Source: Thalassia testudinum (Eukaryota > Streptophyta > Magnoliopsida > Alismatales > Hydrocharitaceae). From it: a stretch of 64,000 nucleotides of DNA. The notes under the pieces are model-generated. The model did no database searches, was not told the origin of the DNA, and worked only from the letters and a program-made list of their open reading frames with translations. Positions 43,996-55,773 of this stretch are shown piece after piece. The position numbers and the translations under genes are program-made. Each line of letters begins with the position of its first letter. The stretch's first letter is position 1. The stretch is taken from contig JAZHRO010000026.1 in NCBI GenBank assembly GCA_037157565.1, positions 36,330,501-36,394,500 on the forward strand. Direction: 5' to 3'.

Positions 43996-46718
43996 TGTTT
44001 ACGCACTAAACTGGGGTTTTAAAATCACTTCATTATAATATAGCCGAAAATAACGCGTCAACAAATACAATTTATAACTCCAATTCAAAAGAGTATCAGA
44101 GGTCGAACACAGGGAGCAAATATGAAATTCACGCACTAATCTCAATAAATAATATAAATGAGCACAATTAATGATAACAATTACTCAAAACTAATATTCA
44201 ATTGTAGCACACAATATATCAAGAGTCTAATGAGGCAAAAAGATATCTAAGACAAAATAATGGTGATTTGAATCACCAATTATTAGCTTAGATACATATA
44301 TAATAATTACTTAATAAGTTAAATAGATGAACAATGTCAACCACTTTAAATCCACTCAAGCTTAGTGCACAGTGTGCTGTGTCAGAAGCAATCAGACAGT
44401 GGAACACCCAATCAGACGGCTTAAACAGCCCTTTTGCTACAGTGCATTCGCACTGTTCATCTTCTTCTCTTCTTTTTCTTCTTCAACTGCCTTTCTTCTT
44501 TCTCTTAGGCACGACCTTCTCTTCTTCTGCCTTTAACTCTCCTCTTCTTCTTTTTGCTTTACGCATAAACCTTCTTTCTTTCTCTTTTCACGGCTAAGTG
44601 TGAAGCAGGGGAAACCATCTCAGAGCAAAACCCCCCTCCCCTCTCTCTCTTTTCCTCTTCCTTTCCCTTTCTTTCTCTCCTCTCAGAAACAATCAAATCT
44701 AGGTATATGGGTAAACGGTTTAGAGCCCAGACCCACGTGGCGTGGCCGAGGGCGAAGGCGTGCGTGAGCATGTGCGAGGGGACCTCACCCTGTACTTGCT
44801 AAGGCAATGAGGCAGAGGAGTAAAAATAATTTATGTCGTGTGGGTGCTTCAGCTATTTTTGAGGTGGAACTATCCCACCCGCTTCCTTCGTGTGAAGCTA
44901 CAGAGAAGACTTCCTCCCAACTGGCGAGGGCACTGTAGCTGAAGCCTTCAATTAAGGTTCTGGAAGGAGTCCTGGGGTGCGTCCGCATTTCCTGGGCCTA
45001 GAGGTGAGGAAGAACTTGGCTTGAACACGGCGACCGAGGTTGGAGAAGATGGTGGCGACGACAACCTTCTAGCAAATACCTGAAACACAAATATAGGCTT
45101 GAAAGCCCTCGTTAGATGGTTCAATAGGATCGTCGGAGGACGTGGAGTCTAGTGGTGCTGGTTGTGAGGTTAGTAGAAGCATGTGGTGGTTAGACGGAGG
45201 CGAGAAGGTGGTGTGGAGGTGATCGTGTCCGGTAAGGCGAGTGAGGGACCAATCCCCTCAATTTCTTGAGGGGTTTTGGTCGGTGGAGCACGACGGTGCT
45301 TATGGGAGTCGAGGGGAGGAGAGTGGTGGCTTGTGGAGCTGTGGAGGCCTCGCTAGAGCTCGGCCAGTTGTAGGGAAGACGAAGGGCGAACGACATGAAC
45401 GATGGTTGAAACGAAAGGAAAAAGGGATAGATAGAACCTAGAGAGAAAGAGAGAGAGAGTGGACCTAAATTAAGAACAAAATAAGGGAGGTTCCCACGCC
45501 GGTGTGATTGTCGGACGTGGGGAAGATGAATCCTCCACGAGGGAGACGGTGAGGAAGAGGGAGACCTAGGAGCCCCTAAGTTGGTCGTTGAGGAGCAGAC
45601 GAAGGAGGGGAGAAATGTAGCACTCCCAATTTGGCTGTTGGGAGGCCGTAGAACGACAGATGGAGGAGCTCACCAGAGCTAAGTTGAAGATGGCCAGGGA
45701 AGGAGTTTAAAGAGGGTTTTTTGGCCAAAACCTAGCTAAGGAACTCGGCCTTGCAACCTGGGTCCTTTTATAGAGCTCAAGGAGGCCTTCCAAACTTGGA
45801 AACCAAGCTTGGAAGCTTATAGCTTATGCACAAGTAGGAGACCAAATCTTTCAAGCGATTCGCATGAGGATTTGGGCGAGAATTAGAGCCCAAGATGCGG
45901 CTCAAATTGTAGGAGGATCTCTCAGGAGTCTCCCTTCCAATTTTGGAAGGGATTCGCCAATCAATTAGGGAGAAATCCCTAGTTGTAGGTCGTCGAAGTA
46001 GGAGTTCCTCCGGGATAATGGCATAGGGACCTGATTGCAAAGAAGCTGACAAAATTAGGGACCCATTCTTAAGGAATTCAAAATTTAGGGGCATGTGTGT
46101 GAGAGAAAAGGCTGAGACTGGACCAAAATGCAAACTAGGTCAAGATGATCTCTGATTGGGCCTAAATTTTGGTACAAACCTAATTTGTACCTAAGGAATC
46201 TGATGGTGAAGTTGATTTAGGTTTTGATCAAGTTTGATTGGGTAAATTTCGTAGAAACCTAAATTAGGGCAACTATCTGTCTGAGACTCTGTTTTAGGTC
46301 AAAATGGGTGCAGATAGTCAAATCAAGGATGCCAAACCCTAGAGAATATTTTTCTATGATTTTTAGTATTTTAAGTGAATTTTATCCTGACCAAAACCTC
46401 AGTTAATTAAGTGGGTCTGTTTTTAGGATTTCAGATGTTCATTAATTCTTGAAATGCGTGAAAAACCCATTTCTGTCTGCATGAACCCATTTATTAGACA
46501 TTAATGCATATTTGACCTTTATTAAACCCTTGAGAAAACCTGTGATTGTTCTGCATTCATGATAGGATGGTAAAATTACAGTTTTAACCCTGGTTTCTTG
46601 TTATTCTCTTAGAAAGGATGTGTAAGGAATTACTGTCTTTTGACATTTATGTAGGAGCATTTAATGATGGAATATGAATAAATAAAGTTAGATATGACTG
46701 ATGATGACGTTATCATCA
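43996..46718 (-). mobile_element. Solo LTR (second long-LTR family, copy 1), inverted
   Basis: CCACG duplicates flank it exactly (43991-43995 and 46719-46723). On the minus strand it begins TGATGATAACGTCATC at 46718 and ends GCGTAAACA at 43996. It follows the same order as the plus-strand copies at 47708 and 53063: AT-rich U3 with AAAACCTCAG-type text, a central GC-rich part, purine-rich runs and an AT-rich tail with AATTGGTGATTCAAATCACC. No coding region is credible. Confidence 0.87.
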
Positions 46719-46723
46719 CCACG

Positions 46724-47702
46724 CCATCTCCTTGTCCGACTGCCCCCTCTATCCTCCTCCGCCTCACCATCTCCCCTTCCCCATGCCGCCACCCCTTCCC
46801 ATCCGCCTGCCCCCTTCCACCTCCTCTGCCTACTCACTCCATCCTCCTCCTCCACCTTGCGAAAACCCCCTCCCCCTACCACCACAGCCGACTCCCCCTC
46901 ACTCCCATGACAACCGACCCCCCTCCTCCTCCATCCACCCTAGGTTAAAAATTAGGTTAATAAATGTAATTAATTAAATAGAAACTGTGGTTAAATTTGT
47001 GTAATTTTTTAATAGTTTTTTGCTTATAAATTTTTGTAGTTTGATTTAGGTATCTCATGTCGTCGGACATCTCTTCCATTCACGTACTGCATTGAGGTAT
47101 GAAATTAAGTTGTCTTAATTAATTTATGAATGAATGTGGGGTGTGCCCATTTAATTAGGTTTAGAATATGGGGTGTGGCCACTTAGGTTTAGAATGTGGG
47201 ATATACCTACTTGATTAATCTTATGATGTGGAGTATGTTCACTTGATTTAGTAAATTGAATTTGTTTGATTGATTGTGGGGTGTACCCACTTTCTGCTGA
47301 ATGCTCATTTGATTGTATTTCTGTGTTAATTTATTATGGTTAGAAGGTTATATTATAGGGAAAGTTCTGTAAAAATTTTTATGAATTTAAAAAGTTAGGA
47401 AGAAGTAATGAGAGAAGGGAGGGAAAGAGAAAGGAGAAGTGATGGAGTAGGAGAGGAAGAAGAGGGAAAGAGATGTATAAAGAAGAATATGAATTAATGA
47501 AGGAAAAGTGGAGAGGAAGGATAGAGAGAAGAGAGGGAAAGAGAGGATAAATAATTAGATAGGAGAGGAAGAAGAGGGAGAGAGGTGCATAAAGAAAAAT
47601 ATAAAGGAAGGGAAGGAGGAGAGAAAGGGTAGGGAAAAGAGAGAGAGTAGAAAAGAAGTGGTAAGACAAGGAGGTATAGGAAAGAAGGGAGAGGAGGGAA
47701 AG
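46724..47702 (+). other. CACTA internal non-coding segment
   Basis: It lies between two solo LTRs. The first 220 bases are CT/CCT-rich and give overlapping Pro/Ser ORFs in all three plus-strand frames, a composition artefact. A splice-like junction may occur near 47050 (TTTAG|GTATCTCATGTCGTCGG). At 47090-47290 GGGGTGTGCCCA, GGGGTGTGGCCA and GGGGTGTACCCA recur. Positions 47395-47705 are nearly pure A/G. Confidence 0.4.
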
Positions 47703-47707
47703 GGAGG

Positions 47708-49406
47708 TGATGATAATGTCATCATCAACCATATCTAGCTTTATTTAGTCAATTCCATCATTAAATGCTCCCACATAATCACCAGAAGACAATAATTCAT
47801 TGCACATTCTTTCTAAGAGAATAACAGGAAACCAGGGTTAAAACTACAATTTTACCGTCATATCATGAATGCAGAATAACCACTGGTTTTCCCAGAGGTT
47901 TATTAACGGTCAAATATGCATTAAAGTCTAACAAGAGGGTTCGTGCAGACAAAAACATATTTAAGGTTAGTTAGATCCTTTTTAGTCTCTAGGCCATTTC
48001 CCATATCCAAAACCTCAAAAATACTCCCTCGACCACACACACGCCGTCATCTTTCTTCGCTCTGGCCACATCTCTGGTGAGGCATTGCCGTCACCTCACA
48101 ACTCCAACCGCCTTGCCACCTACCCCACTACCTCCGCCACTTCACACCCATCAAAACCCCTCTCATATTTCACTCCATTGCTTACCCAAACGTGCCCCCG
48201 AACAAACCCATCATGCACCTTCATTCCCGACTCTGTCTGGCCACCATGCACTTCCATCCACCACGAAACTACCACGACTGCATTCGCCATGGTCCGATGA
48301 CCATCATAAGTGCTTTTAATGTGACTGTGAGGCCGTTTGCGTGAGTTTCAGGTTCCACCGTCGTTCCGCCGCCGCGCCATTACTGTCGATGAGTTCTTCA
48401 TGCTCAAGGCCAAGCAATCCTCTGCTGCTACCTTTAGGGGCTGCGGAATCATCCCAGGATAGCACTTGGATCACTAATTGGGAGAGTTAACTGCTCCCTT
48501 GGGAGAGTTGAACAAGGACAATCACGGTTGCAGTTACATGCAGAAGAAGCTATGGGATTAATCCCACATCGTTAGTTCACAAAGCAGCGCACGGGGATAA
48601 ATTGAATTTGTGTCTATGGCTTATCGCCTTAGACACGAGGTGAGGTCCCACTTACCCCTCTCACCCGATTACCCGCCTAAGGCTTCTCTCACACCTCGGT
48701 TGTGACACTCACGCATGCAGCCCTAGTCGCAGGTGCGCTCATGCCTGATTACCTGAATACTCGGTTATCCTTGACAAAGAGAAGTGGAGGAAGGAAATGA
48801 GAGAGAGTGCGGGGCTAGGGGGTTTTGCTTTAGAGAATATTGTCTGACACTTAACCAATTTCGTGAGTCCCTCCCTTGTCTATGAAGAGAAGAGGAAGAA
48901 AGAAAGAAGAAAAGGAAAGGCAGAAGTAGAGGAGGACCATAGAAGAAGAGAAAGAGAAGGATGAGAAGCCAAAGAAGAAGCTAAGGAAAGGAGCTGTGCC
49001 GAAGAGAGAAAGAAGAACAGCAGTAGAAGAAGAAGAAACATTGTAGAAACGACATTTAAGTCATCTGATTATAAAATCAGACGTCGGATTTACTGTTCAT
49101 TCATTTGGTTCTCTTCAGTAATTGCTATATATGTGTTAGACTAATAATTGGTGATCCAAATCACCATTATTTTGTCTAGATTTCTTTTTGTTTCTTCATA
49201 TACTCATGCTATACATTGAATATTAGCCTTTGAGTAATTAATTGTGTTCATTTATATTATTTGTTGAGATTAGTGTGTGAATTCCTATTTGCTCCCTGTG
49301 TTCGACCTCGAACTTAAATTCAAGTTATAAATTGTATTTGTTGACGAGTGATTTTGGTCTGTACTACAACGTATCAATCTTAAACATCGATTTTGTGCAT
49401 TAAATA
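47708..49406 (+). mobile_element. Solo LTR (second long-LTR family, copy 2), internally deleted
   Basis: GGAGG duplicates flank it (47703-47707 and 49407-49411). It begins TGATGATAATGTCATC and ends GCATTAAATA (decayed from TAAACA). It is about 1 kb shorter than its sisters, mostly missing U3 sequence between about 47975 and 48000. It keeps the USE-like box and hairpin (48561-48636) and the AT-rich end with AATTGGTGATCCAAATCACC. Confidence 0.87.
48561..48636 (+). promoter_or_regulatory. snRNA-type USE box, TATA-like box and hairpin in the LTR
   Basis: ATCCCACATCG (48561-48571) matches the plant snRNA upstream sequence element RTCCCACATCG. GGATAAATTG follows about 24 bases later, the place of a TATA box in such promoters. 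A hairpin follows: arms GTGTCTATGGC (48610-48620) and GCCTTAGACAC (48626-48636) with loop TTATC. Whether it drives transcription is unknown. Confidence 0.45.
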
Positions 49407-49411
49407 GGAGG

Positions 49412-50087
49412 AAGGATCTATTTTTATTTTGTATGTATAATAAATTTTTTTTATTGCAAATTTTATTATTTTAATGAATTTATAGATACACACACTTGCA
49501 CAAATCTAGATGAACTTGAGGCCAAATAATAGGTATTCTAACCCCTAGGTTATAGGTTTTGGGAGGGGATAATCATGTCAAAATACTTGCCTGTCGACAC
49601 TTATGATCATGTTATATGGACAATGCAAGGTATTTGCATACCTCACTTACATTCATGAAGCTTTATCTTTATAGCATGCCATAAGAGTCGTCATCCTTTG
49701 TTCAGAGAAGTTCTGAACAAAGGGGGGTCCTTAGAGATTTGATCACAACTTAGAGTTACTTGCTACATGGAGCCGATGTCTGGAGGAATTTCAGTAGTAT
49801 CTTTTCGTTCTTCTCCAATATATCAACTGATCTTATCTACGTTCCTAATGCACCCTTAAATGGGAGTTATTGGGAATGTAGTTAAGGTTAGTCTTGAGGG
49901 GTATAGTGGAGAAGTGTGAGGAGATGCTGCCGAAATTTCTCTAGACACCGGTTACATATAACAAATAACGTTGTGATCAAATCTTTAAGGGTGGGCTATT
50001 AAGTGAAAACCTTATTCAAAATACAAATACTATTATAAAATCAGATTATAATTATTGGGTGGTTTTATTTCATTTTTGTAGATTATC
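49412..50087 (+). other. CACTA intron or untranslated leader before the transposase
   Basis: AT-rich with no ORF of interest. It ends TTCATTTTTGTAG just before the transposase ATG, which looks like a splice acceptor. Confidence 0.5.
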
Positions 50088-52584
50088 ATGGATAAGTTTT
50101 GGATTAGTTTAAGGAACTTGGATTACTCTCAATATAAGAATGAAGTGAGAGAGTTTCTTGATTGGGCATTTCATGATGATAGGAAGTCATTTAGACGAGG
50201 AGACAAGTTTGACAGGATTTTTTGCTCATGTAGGAGGTGCTTGAATAAATATTCACATGATAGGAACACTATATACAAGCACATGATTTGCAACGGTTGG
50301 TGACAACATTATACTAAGTGGATTGCTCATGGAGAGGATCTTATAGAGGAAGTTAGACGATCTTTGATAGATTTCGATGGGACAGCTGTTGATATTGAAG
50401 CTGATGACATTGATGAAATGCTTAATAAAATGAGAGCAGGAGTTGAAGATCCAGCTAGTGGGGAAACTTGTAATCAGTTTTATGATGCTATTAGGGCAAC
50501 GGATGAACCTATTGCTCCCAGTATCACATCCATTTCTAAGTTGTCATTTCTTTTGAAGTTATTTCGGATGAAGGTTATGAATAAAGTGACCTCTAAATTG
50601 ATGTCCGAGGTGGTTGAATCTATTGGGGAGCTTTTAAATGATCCGAAAAGTTATCCAAAGACATGGTATAAAGCAAAGAGATAGATTGGTGGAGTTGGTT
50701 TAAATTGCGAGAAAATTGAAGCTTGTCCAAATGATTGTGTTATATAATGAATATGCAGAGTTGACTAGTTGTCCACAGTGTGGTCTTGGGAGATTTAAAG
50801 TGGGAAATTCACTAAATATAAGGGCCAAAAAACAGCCGAAGAAAGTTCTACGTTACTTTCCATTGATTCCCAGGCTTTAATGCCTTTTTATTTCAAGTAG
50901 AACTACAAATTTGATGACATGGCATAAAGATAACATGTCACGAGATGGTTACAATCGTCATCCTGTAGATTCAGAAGAGTGGAAAATGTTTGACAATATT
51001 CATTTAGCATTTGCAGAAGATGTAAGAAATGTCAGATTAAGTCTTGCAAGCGATGGGTTTAATCATTTCAAGAACATGTACTCATCCTATTCAATTTGGC
51101 CAGTAATGATAGTAACTTGTAACTTACCTGCGTGGCTTTGTATGCGATTGTTGTTTATGATGTTGACCCTCCTCATCCCATGTCCAAAGTAGCCAGGAAA
51201 TGCAATTGACTTTTATCTTCAACCATTGATAGATGAACTGAAATTGTTGTGATGTAATGACATTTGTATATATGATGTACACAGAAAAGAATCCTTTAAT
51301 ATACATGTTGCATTATTGTGGACTATTAATGACTTCCCCGCATATGCAAATTTGTCAGGATGGAGTACAAAGGGAAAGTTTGCTTGTCCAGTATGTATGG
51401 ATGACACTCATCATCTTCGACTACCTGAAAGTAACAAGTTTTGTTATTTGGGACACCGTATATTCCTGCTTGTTGAGCATAGATGGCGGACAGCAGTGTT
51501 TAAGGACAAGTTCGATGATAAAACTTACCGGTATACTTCCAGGAATCCAAGGAATAAGCTAGGTACAAATTCAATAAGGTTGTCAGGTTTTCAAATAATG
51601 AAGAAATTACAACAACTTGGCAACATATGATTAGGTTGTTTGTTCAAGAAAGATCAGATATCTTTGAAATATACAGGTTTTAAAAAGTAGAGCATTTTCT
51701 TTATGGAACTCCCATATTGGAAAGATCTAACTATTCGACATGATCTTGATGTGATGTATATTGAGAAAAATGTTATGGACAACATTTTGGATGTGTTCAA
51801 CTTAATTGATAGTCCCAAGGATATAGTGAAAATGAGAAAAGACATGATAACTTTAGGCATTCATTCAGAGTTACATGTTATTGAAAAAGAAGATGGTTGT
51901 TATGACTTTCCGGAAGTCATTTACAGCCAAAATAATGATCAACAAGAGAAGATTTTCATATTCTTAAAAGAAGTACGAGTGTCAGATGGCTATTCTTCAT
52001 AACTTTCTCGATGTGTAAACGAGGTTCAAAAGAAAATTAGTGGGTTAAAGAGTCACGATAGTCACGTTTACATGCAAGTCTTGTTCCCACTAGCTATTCA
52101 TGGAGTGCTACTTGATCTAGTTGTGGATTCACATACAGAGATGAGCCGATATTTCAAAGCTATTTGTTCGAAAACTGTAGATTTTGATTTATTAGAGTAC
52201 TGGGATAAGGAAATAGTCGTCACATTATGTAAAATGGAGCTTATATTTCCTCTGACCTTCTTTGATGACATGATTTATTTAACTCTACATCTTGCAAATG
52301 AAGCGAAAGTTGCTAGGCCTGTGCAATACAGATGGATGTATTCAGTTGAACTGTTTCTAAAGAAACTTAAAGATTATGTGTTAAATAAGGCTAAGCCTAA
52401 AGGATGTATTGTTGAAGGATATCTTGTAGAAGAGTCCATTAACTTCTGTGCTATGTATATGGATGAAATAGACAATCGATTTAATCGACTACAAAGAAAT
52501 TATGATGGAGGGTACAATGAGAACGATGGAGATTGTCTTTCCATATTTGATATTTTAGGAAGGCCTATCCTCCACACAAAGTAG
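50088..52584 (+). pseudogene. CACTA transposase (TNPD/TNP2-like, Transposase_21), broken
   Basis: The ATG at 50088 begins the transposase-associated domain: DKFWISLRNLDYSQYKNEV..FLDWAF, then FCSCRRCLNKYSHDR and YKHMICNGW. After a stop come YTKWIAHGE and a linker (50364-50684). The catalytic-type domain follows in pieces: CPQCGLGRFKVG (50772), TTNLMTWHKDN (50895), SDGFNHFKNMYSSYSIWPV (51049), NDFPAYANLSGWSTKGKFACPVC (51328), SFQI-like linker, PYWKDLTIRHDLDVMYIEKNV (51706). The DUF4218-like end is VQYRWMYSVELFLKKLKDYV..EGYLVEESINFC (52318-52452). At least five stops or shifts separate them. In active elements this protein cuts the ends. This copy is dead. Confidence 0.88.
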
Positions 52585-53062
52585 AAATCAATCTCTGAAA
52601 TCGATCGACGTCTATCTCACTTGTACATTCTTAAGCAGATTCCATAAGTTGATGCATTTTATAATTAATTTAAGGAGTGTTTACATCCAGAAACACGCAA
52701 AGTCGACTTTCTCGAGTGGTTTAAACAACATGTTATTCAAATGAAAGACGAGAACGACCCATGATGGTTGGAGGACTTTGACATAATAATGACTTCAAAA
52801 GAGAGACTTTTCTTTTTTAGATAATATAGGGGAAACTTTGCCAAATTTTTTTTAGATTTTTTTATTTTTATTTATTTCTTTCTTAATATTTATACAAATA
52901 CTAATTTTTTTTAATGTATATGCAAATGAAATTCAAGAAATTTGCTAATAGAGGTAAACATGACCAAGGCACCTCAACGGGTAGGGATGAGACGCAGCCT
53001 CCTTCCACCTAGCTCTCCCGCACCTAGCCACCTTGCAACCAGCCCACCCAACCCTCCCGCAC
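52585..53062 (+). other. End of transposase remnant and CACTA spacer
   Basis: Coding-like remnants run to about 52770 (HPETRKVDFLEWFKQH pattern near 52685-52735), then an AT-rich stretch. A short Pro/Thr-rich piece (52975-53060) may be part of the next gene's first exon. Confidence 0.45.
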
Positions 53063-55768
53063 CGATGATAACGTCATCATCAGCCATATCTAGCTTTATT
53101 TAGTCATATTCCATCATTAAATGCTCCTACATAACAACCAGAGGACCGTAATTTATTGCAAATCCATTTTGAGAGAATAACAAGAAAATAGGGGTAAAAC
53201 TACAGTTTTAACAGCATATCTCAATTGCAGTACAATTGCAGGATTTATCAGGGGTTAATTAAAGGGCAAATGGTCTTAATGGTCTAATAAGTAGGTCCGT
53301 ACAGACAGAAATGAATTTTCGTGCATTTTAGGAATTAAATGACATCTGAAACCCTAAAATAGACCCACTTGATCTACTGAGGTTTTGGTCAGAATAAAAT
53401 TCACCTAAACCCTTTAAAAATCATAGAAAAGTATCCTCTGGGGTTTGGCATCCTTGAATTGACCATCGGAACCTCTTTTGACCAAAAATAGAGTCACAGA
53501 CAGACCTATACCCTAATTTGGATTTTTTACATAAATTACCCAGTCAAATGAGGTCAAAACTAAAATCCAACATCACCATTGGATTCCTTAAAATTTGGGC
53601 CCAATTTGAGATTGTTTCGACCTATTTTGCACTTTGGTCCAAGTCTGACTTTCTTTATCTCCAATAGCCCCTCAACTTTTGAATTGCTCACAAAAAGCCC
53701 CCTAACTTCTTTATCTTCTTCACAAACAAGTCCCTGTCACCCTAGAATCCTAATCCTACAACTTTGGAAAGCTTCATTTGGAAAGATCTCTTTGATCTCT
53801 TGACAAATCCTTCTTAGATTTAAAAGGGGAATTCGTCAAAAAATTATCTTCCTTTTTAGCCAGATCCGAAGTCCCAAAAATTGCCCAATGTATCAAGCAA
53901 ATCCTTCAAAGAGTTGGGTTTCCTACTCCGGCGAACCTTCCAAGGTTGAAATGTTGGATTCCAAGCTTCAACTACCCTCTACTACCTACATAAAGATCCC
54001 CAGGGCCTTCCCGTCCTCTCCAAGCTTGAATTTCGACCGTGAAACCCTCCCTTCCTCTCTCCGCTCCGGCCGAGAAACTCCGCAAGCTCCGGCGACTCCT
54101 CCTGATCTCCTTCGTTGTCCGTCCGCAATACCAGCGACGGATTCCTTCCCCTCAACTTCTTCCGCTCTTGGCCATACCAACAGGAGCTTCCCAACCTCCG
54201 TCGTCGTCGCCATCCTACCTCCACCGGAGTACTTTCTTTCTTGACACCGACTGATCAAAGTTGGTGGTGTTCTCCCCCTTTCGTCCATTATATTAGGGTT
54301 AGTTTAGCTTCCTTAGTTCTCTTAGGTTAGTTTTACACCCTTAAAAACCAAAAATATCCCCTCGACACCGTCAATCACCCTCATCTTCCCTGACTTTGGC
54401 CACTCCTCCGGCGAGGCGCCCCCATCGCTACACCCCTCCATCCGTCTCGCCAACCATCTCATAAGCTTCACCATGACTCGCCCATCAAAACCCCTCTCTC
54501 TATTTGCCTTCCCATCCACCCAAACACACCCCCAAACAACCCACGTTCCTCCGTCCAGTTCCACCTATGCTAGTCACTTACACGCATCCTCGCGCTACAC
54601 CACGCACACCACCACGTTCACCATCCCACGACGGAGCTACTGAACTCATTTGATAGGGCCAAAAGGCCGTTCTTTGTGTTTCAAGTCAGCAGGTCCCAAG
54701 CGCCATTAGCGACGAGCTCGAGCAAAGCTTGAAGCTCTCTTCAGCACCTGCAGCTCCAGGTGCCACCTCCAGGTGATGTGGAATACCTCCAAGAATCATC
54801 CCAAGTCTTCGATTGAGGCCTTCATCAGCTGCAGCTATCCAATTGAGCCGAAGCACCTTTGTTGTAGCACACAAGCAGAAGGACGGGGACGTAGTCCCAC
54901 ATCGTAGAGCGGTGCATCTCCTACATCGCATAAGAGGAAAAAGTGTTGAGAGCTTATCGCCTCAACACTTGGTGGGTGAGGTCCCCGGCTACCCTCACAT
55001 GCCTTGCCCATGACACTTTGCACGTGGGCTTAGTCCGACTTGATTACCCGCCTAAGCCTATACCTCGACTGCAACCACGCCCGCAGCCCTGGTCCCGGGT
55101 GTGCTCTAGACCGATTACCCGATAACTTGGTACTGTGCATGGCCCTGGGAGGTTGTGAAAAGAGAGGAGAAGAGAGGAGAGAGTGCGAGGTTAAGGGGGG
55201 TTTTGCTCTGTTGTGTAACGGCTAACACTTAGTCGCATCTAAAGAAGACTTCCCCCCTTTACATAAAGGAAAAGAGAAGAAGAGGAAGGAGAGCTGAAGG
55301 GAAGAGAAGAGACAGAAGCCAAAGAGAAGAGGAGGGTCGTAGAAGAAGAGAAGGAAGAAGAGACAAAGCCAAGAAAGAGAAGAAAAAGAACAACAACAAA
55401 AGAAAAGGAAGAAAGAGCACTGTAGCAACTGATTATTTGTTCCCTCATTTGATTATATTTGAGTAATTGCTATATGTGTTAGACTTATAATTGGTGATCC
55501 AAATTACCATTATTTTGTTTAGATTACTTTTTACTCTTCATATACTCATGCCATGCATTGCGTATTAGATTTTGAGTAATTAATTGTGCTCATTTACATT
55601 ATATATTGAAATTAGCTCGTAAATTCCATATTTGCTTCAAGTGAACGACCTCGGACTTCATTTCGTAAATTTGAGTTATAAATATTATCTGTTGTTTGAG
55701 CTATTTTTGAGAAATTATTACTACAACGAACGCATCTATTTAAATCCTCGATTCTAGCCCTTTCAACA
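53063..55768 (+). mobile_element. Solo LTR (second long-LTR family, copy 3)
   Basis: It begins CGATGATAACGTCATC (TG changed to CG) and ends TTTCAACA. The flanks CGCAC (53058-53062) and CACAC (55769-55773) form a duplicate with one mismatch. Full-length for the family: U3 to about 53980, TATA-like CTACATAAAGATCC near 53983, GC-rich middle 54000-55150, purine run 55160-55430, AT-rich tail. The overlapping ORFs at 53888-54330 and 54686-55225 are low-complexity or antisense pairs and not genes. Confidence 0.87.
54893..54969 (+). promoter_or_regulatory. snRNA-type USE box and hairpin in the LTR
   Basis: GTCCCACATCG (54893-54903) is an exact plant USE. About 25 bases later CGCATAAG stands where a TATA box would be. 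A hairpin follows with arms AAGTGTTGAG (54940-54949) and CTCAACACTT (54960-54969) around AGCTTATCGC. Compared with 48561-48636 the loop text TTATCGCC is kept while the arms differ but still pair. Confidence 0.5.
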
Positions 55769-55773
55769 CACAC

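Noticed and set aside
47379..47732. 117-codon minus-strand ORF rich in Ser, Leu and Phe
   Set aside because: Antisense reading of a pure purine tract, low complexity.
50364..50684. Separate small gene between transposase parts
   Set aside because: Its position and frame fit the linker of the broken CACTA transposase.
53888..54330. Overlapping ORFs on both strands near 54 kb
   Set aside because: GC-rich middle of a solo LTR. Several frames are open at once and no homologous frame is kept in the inverted copy.
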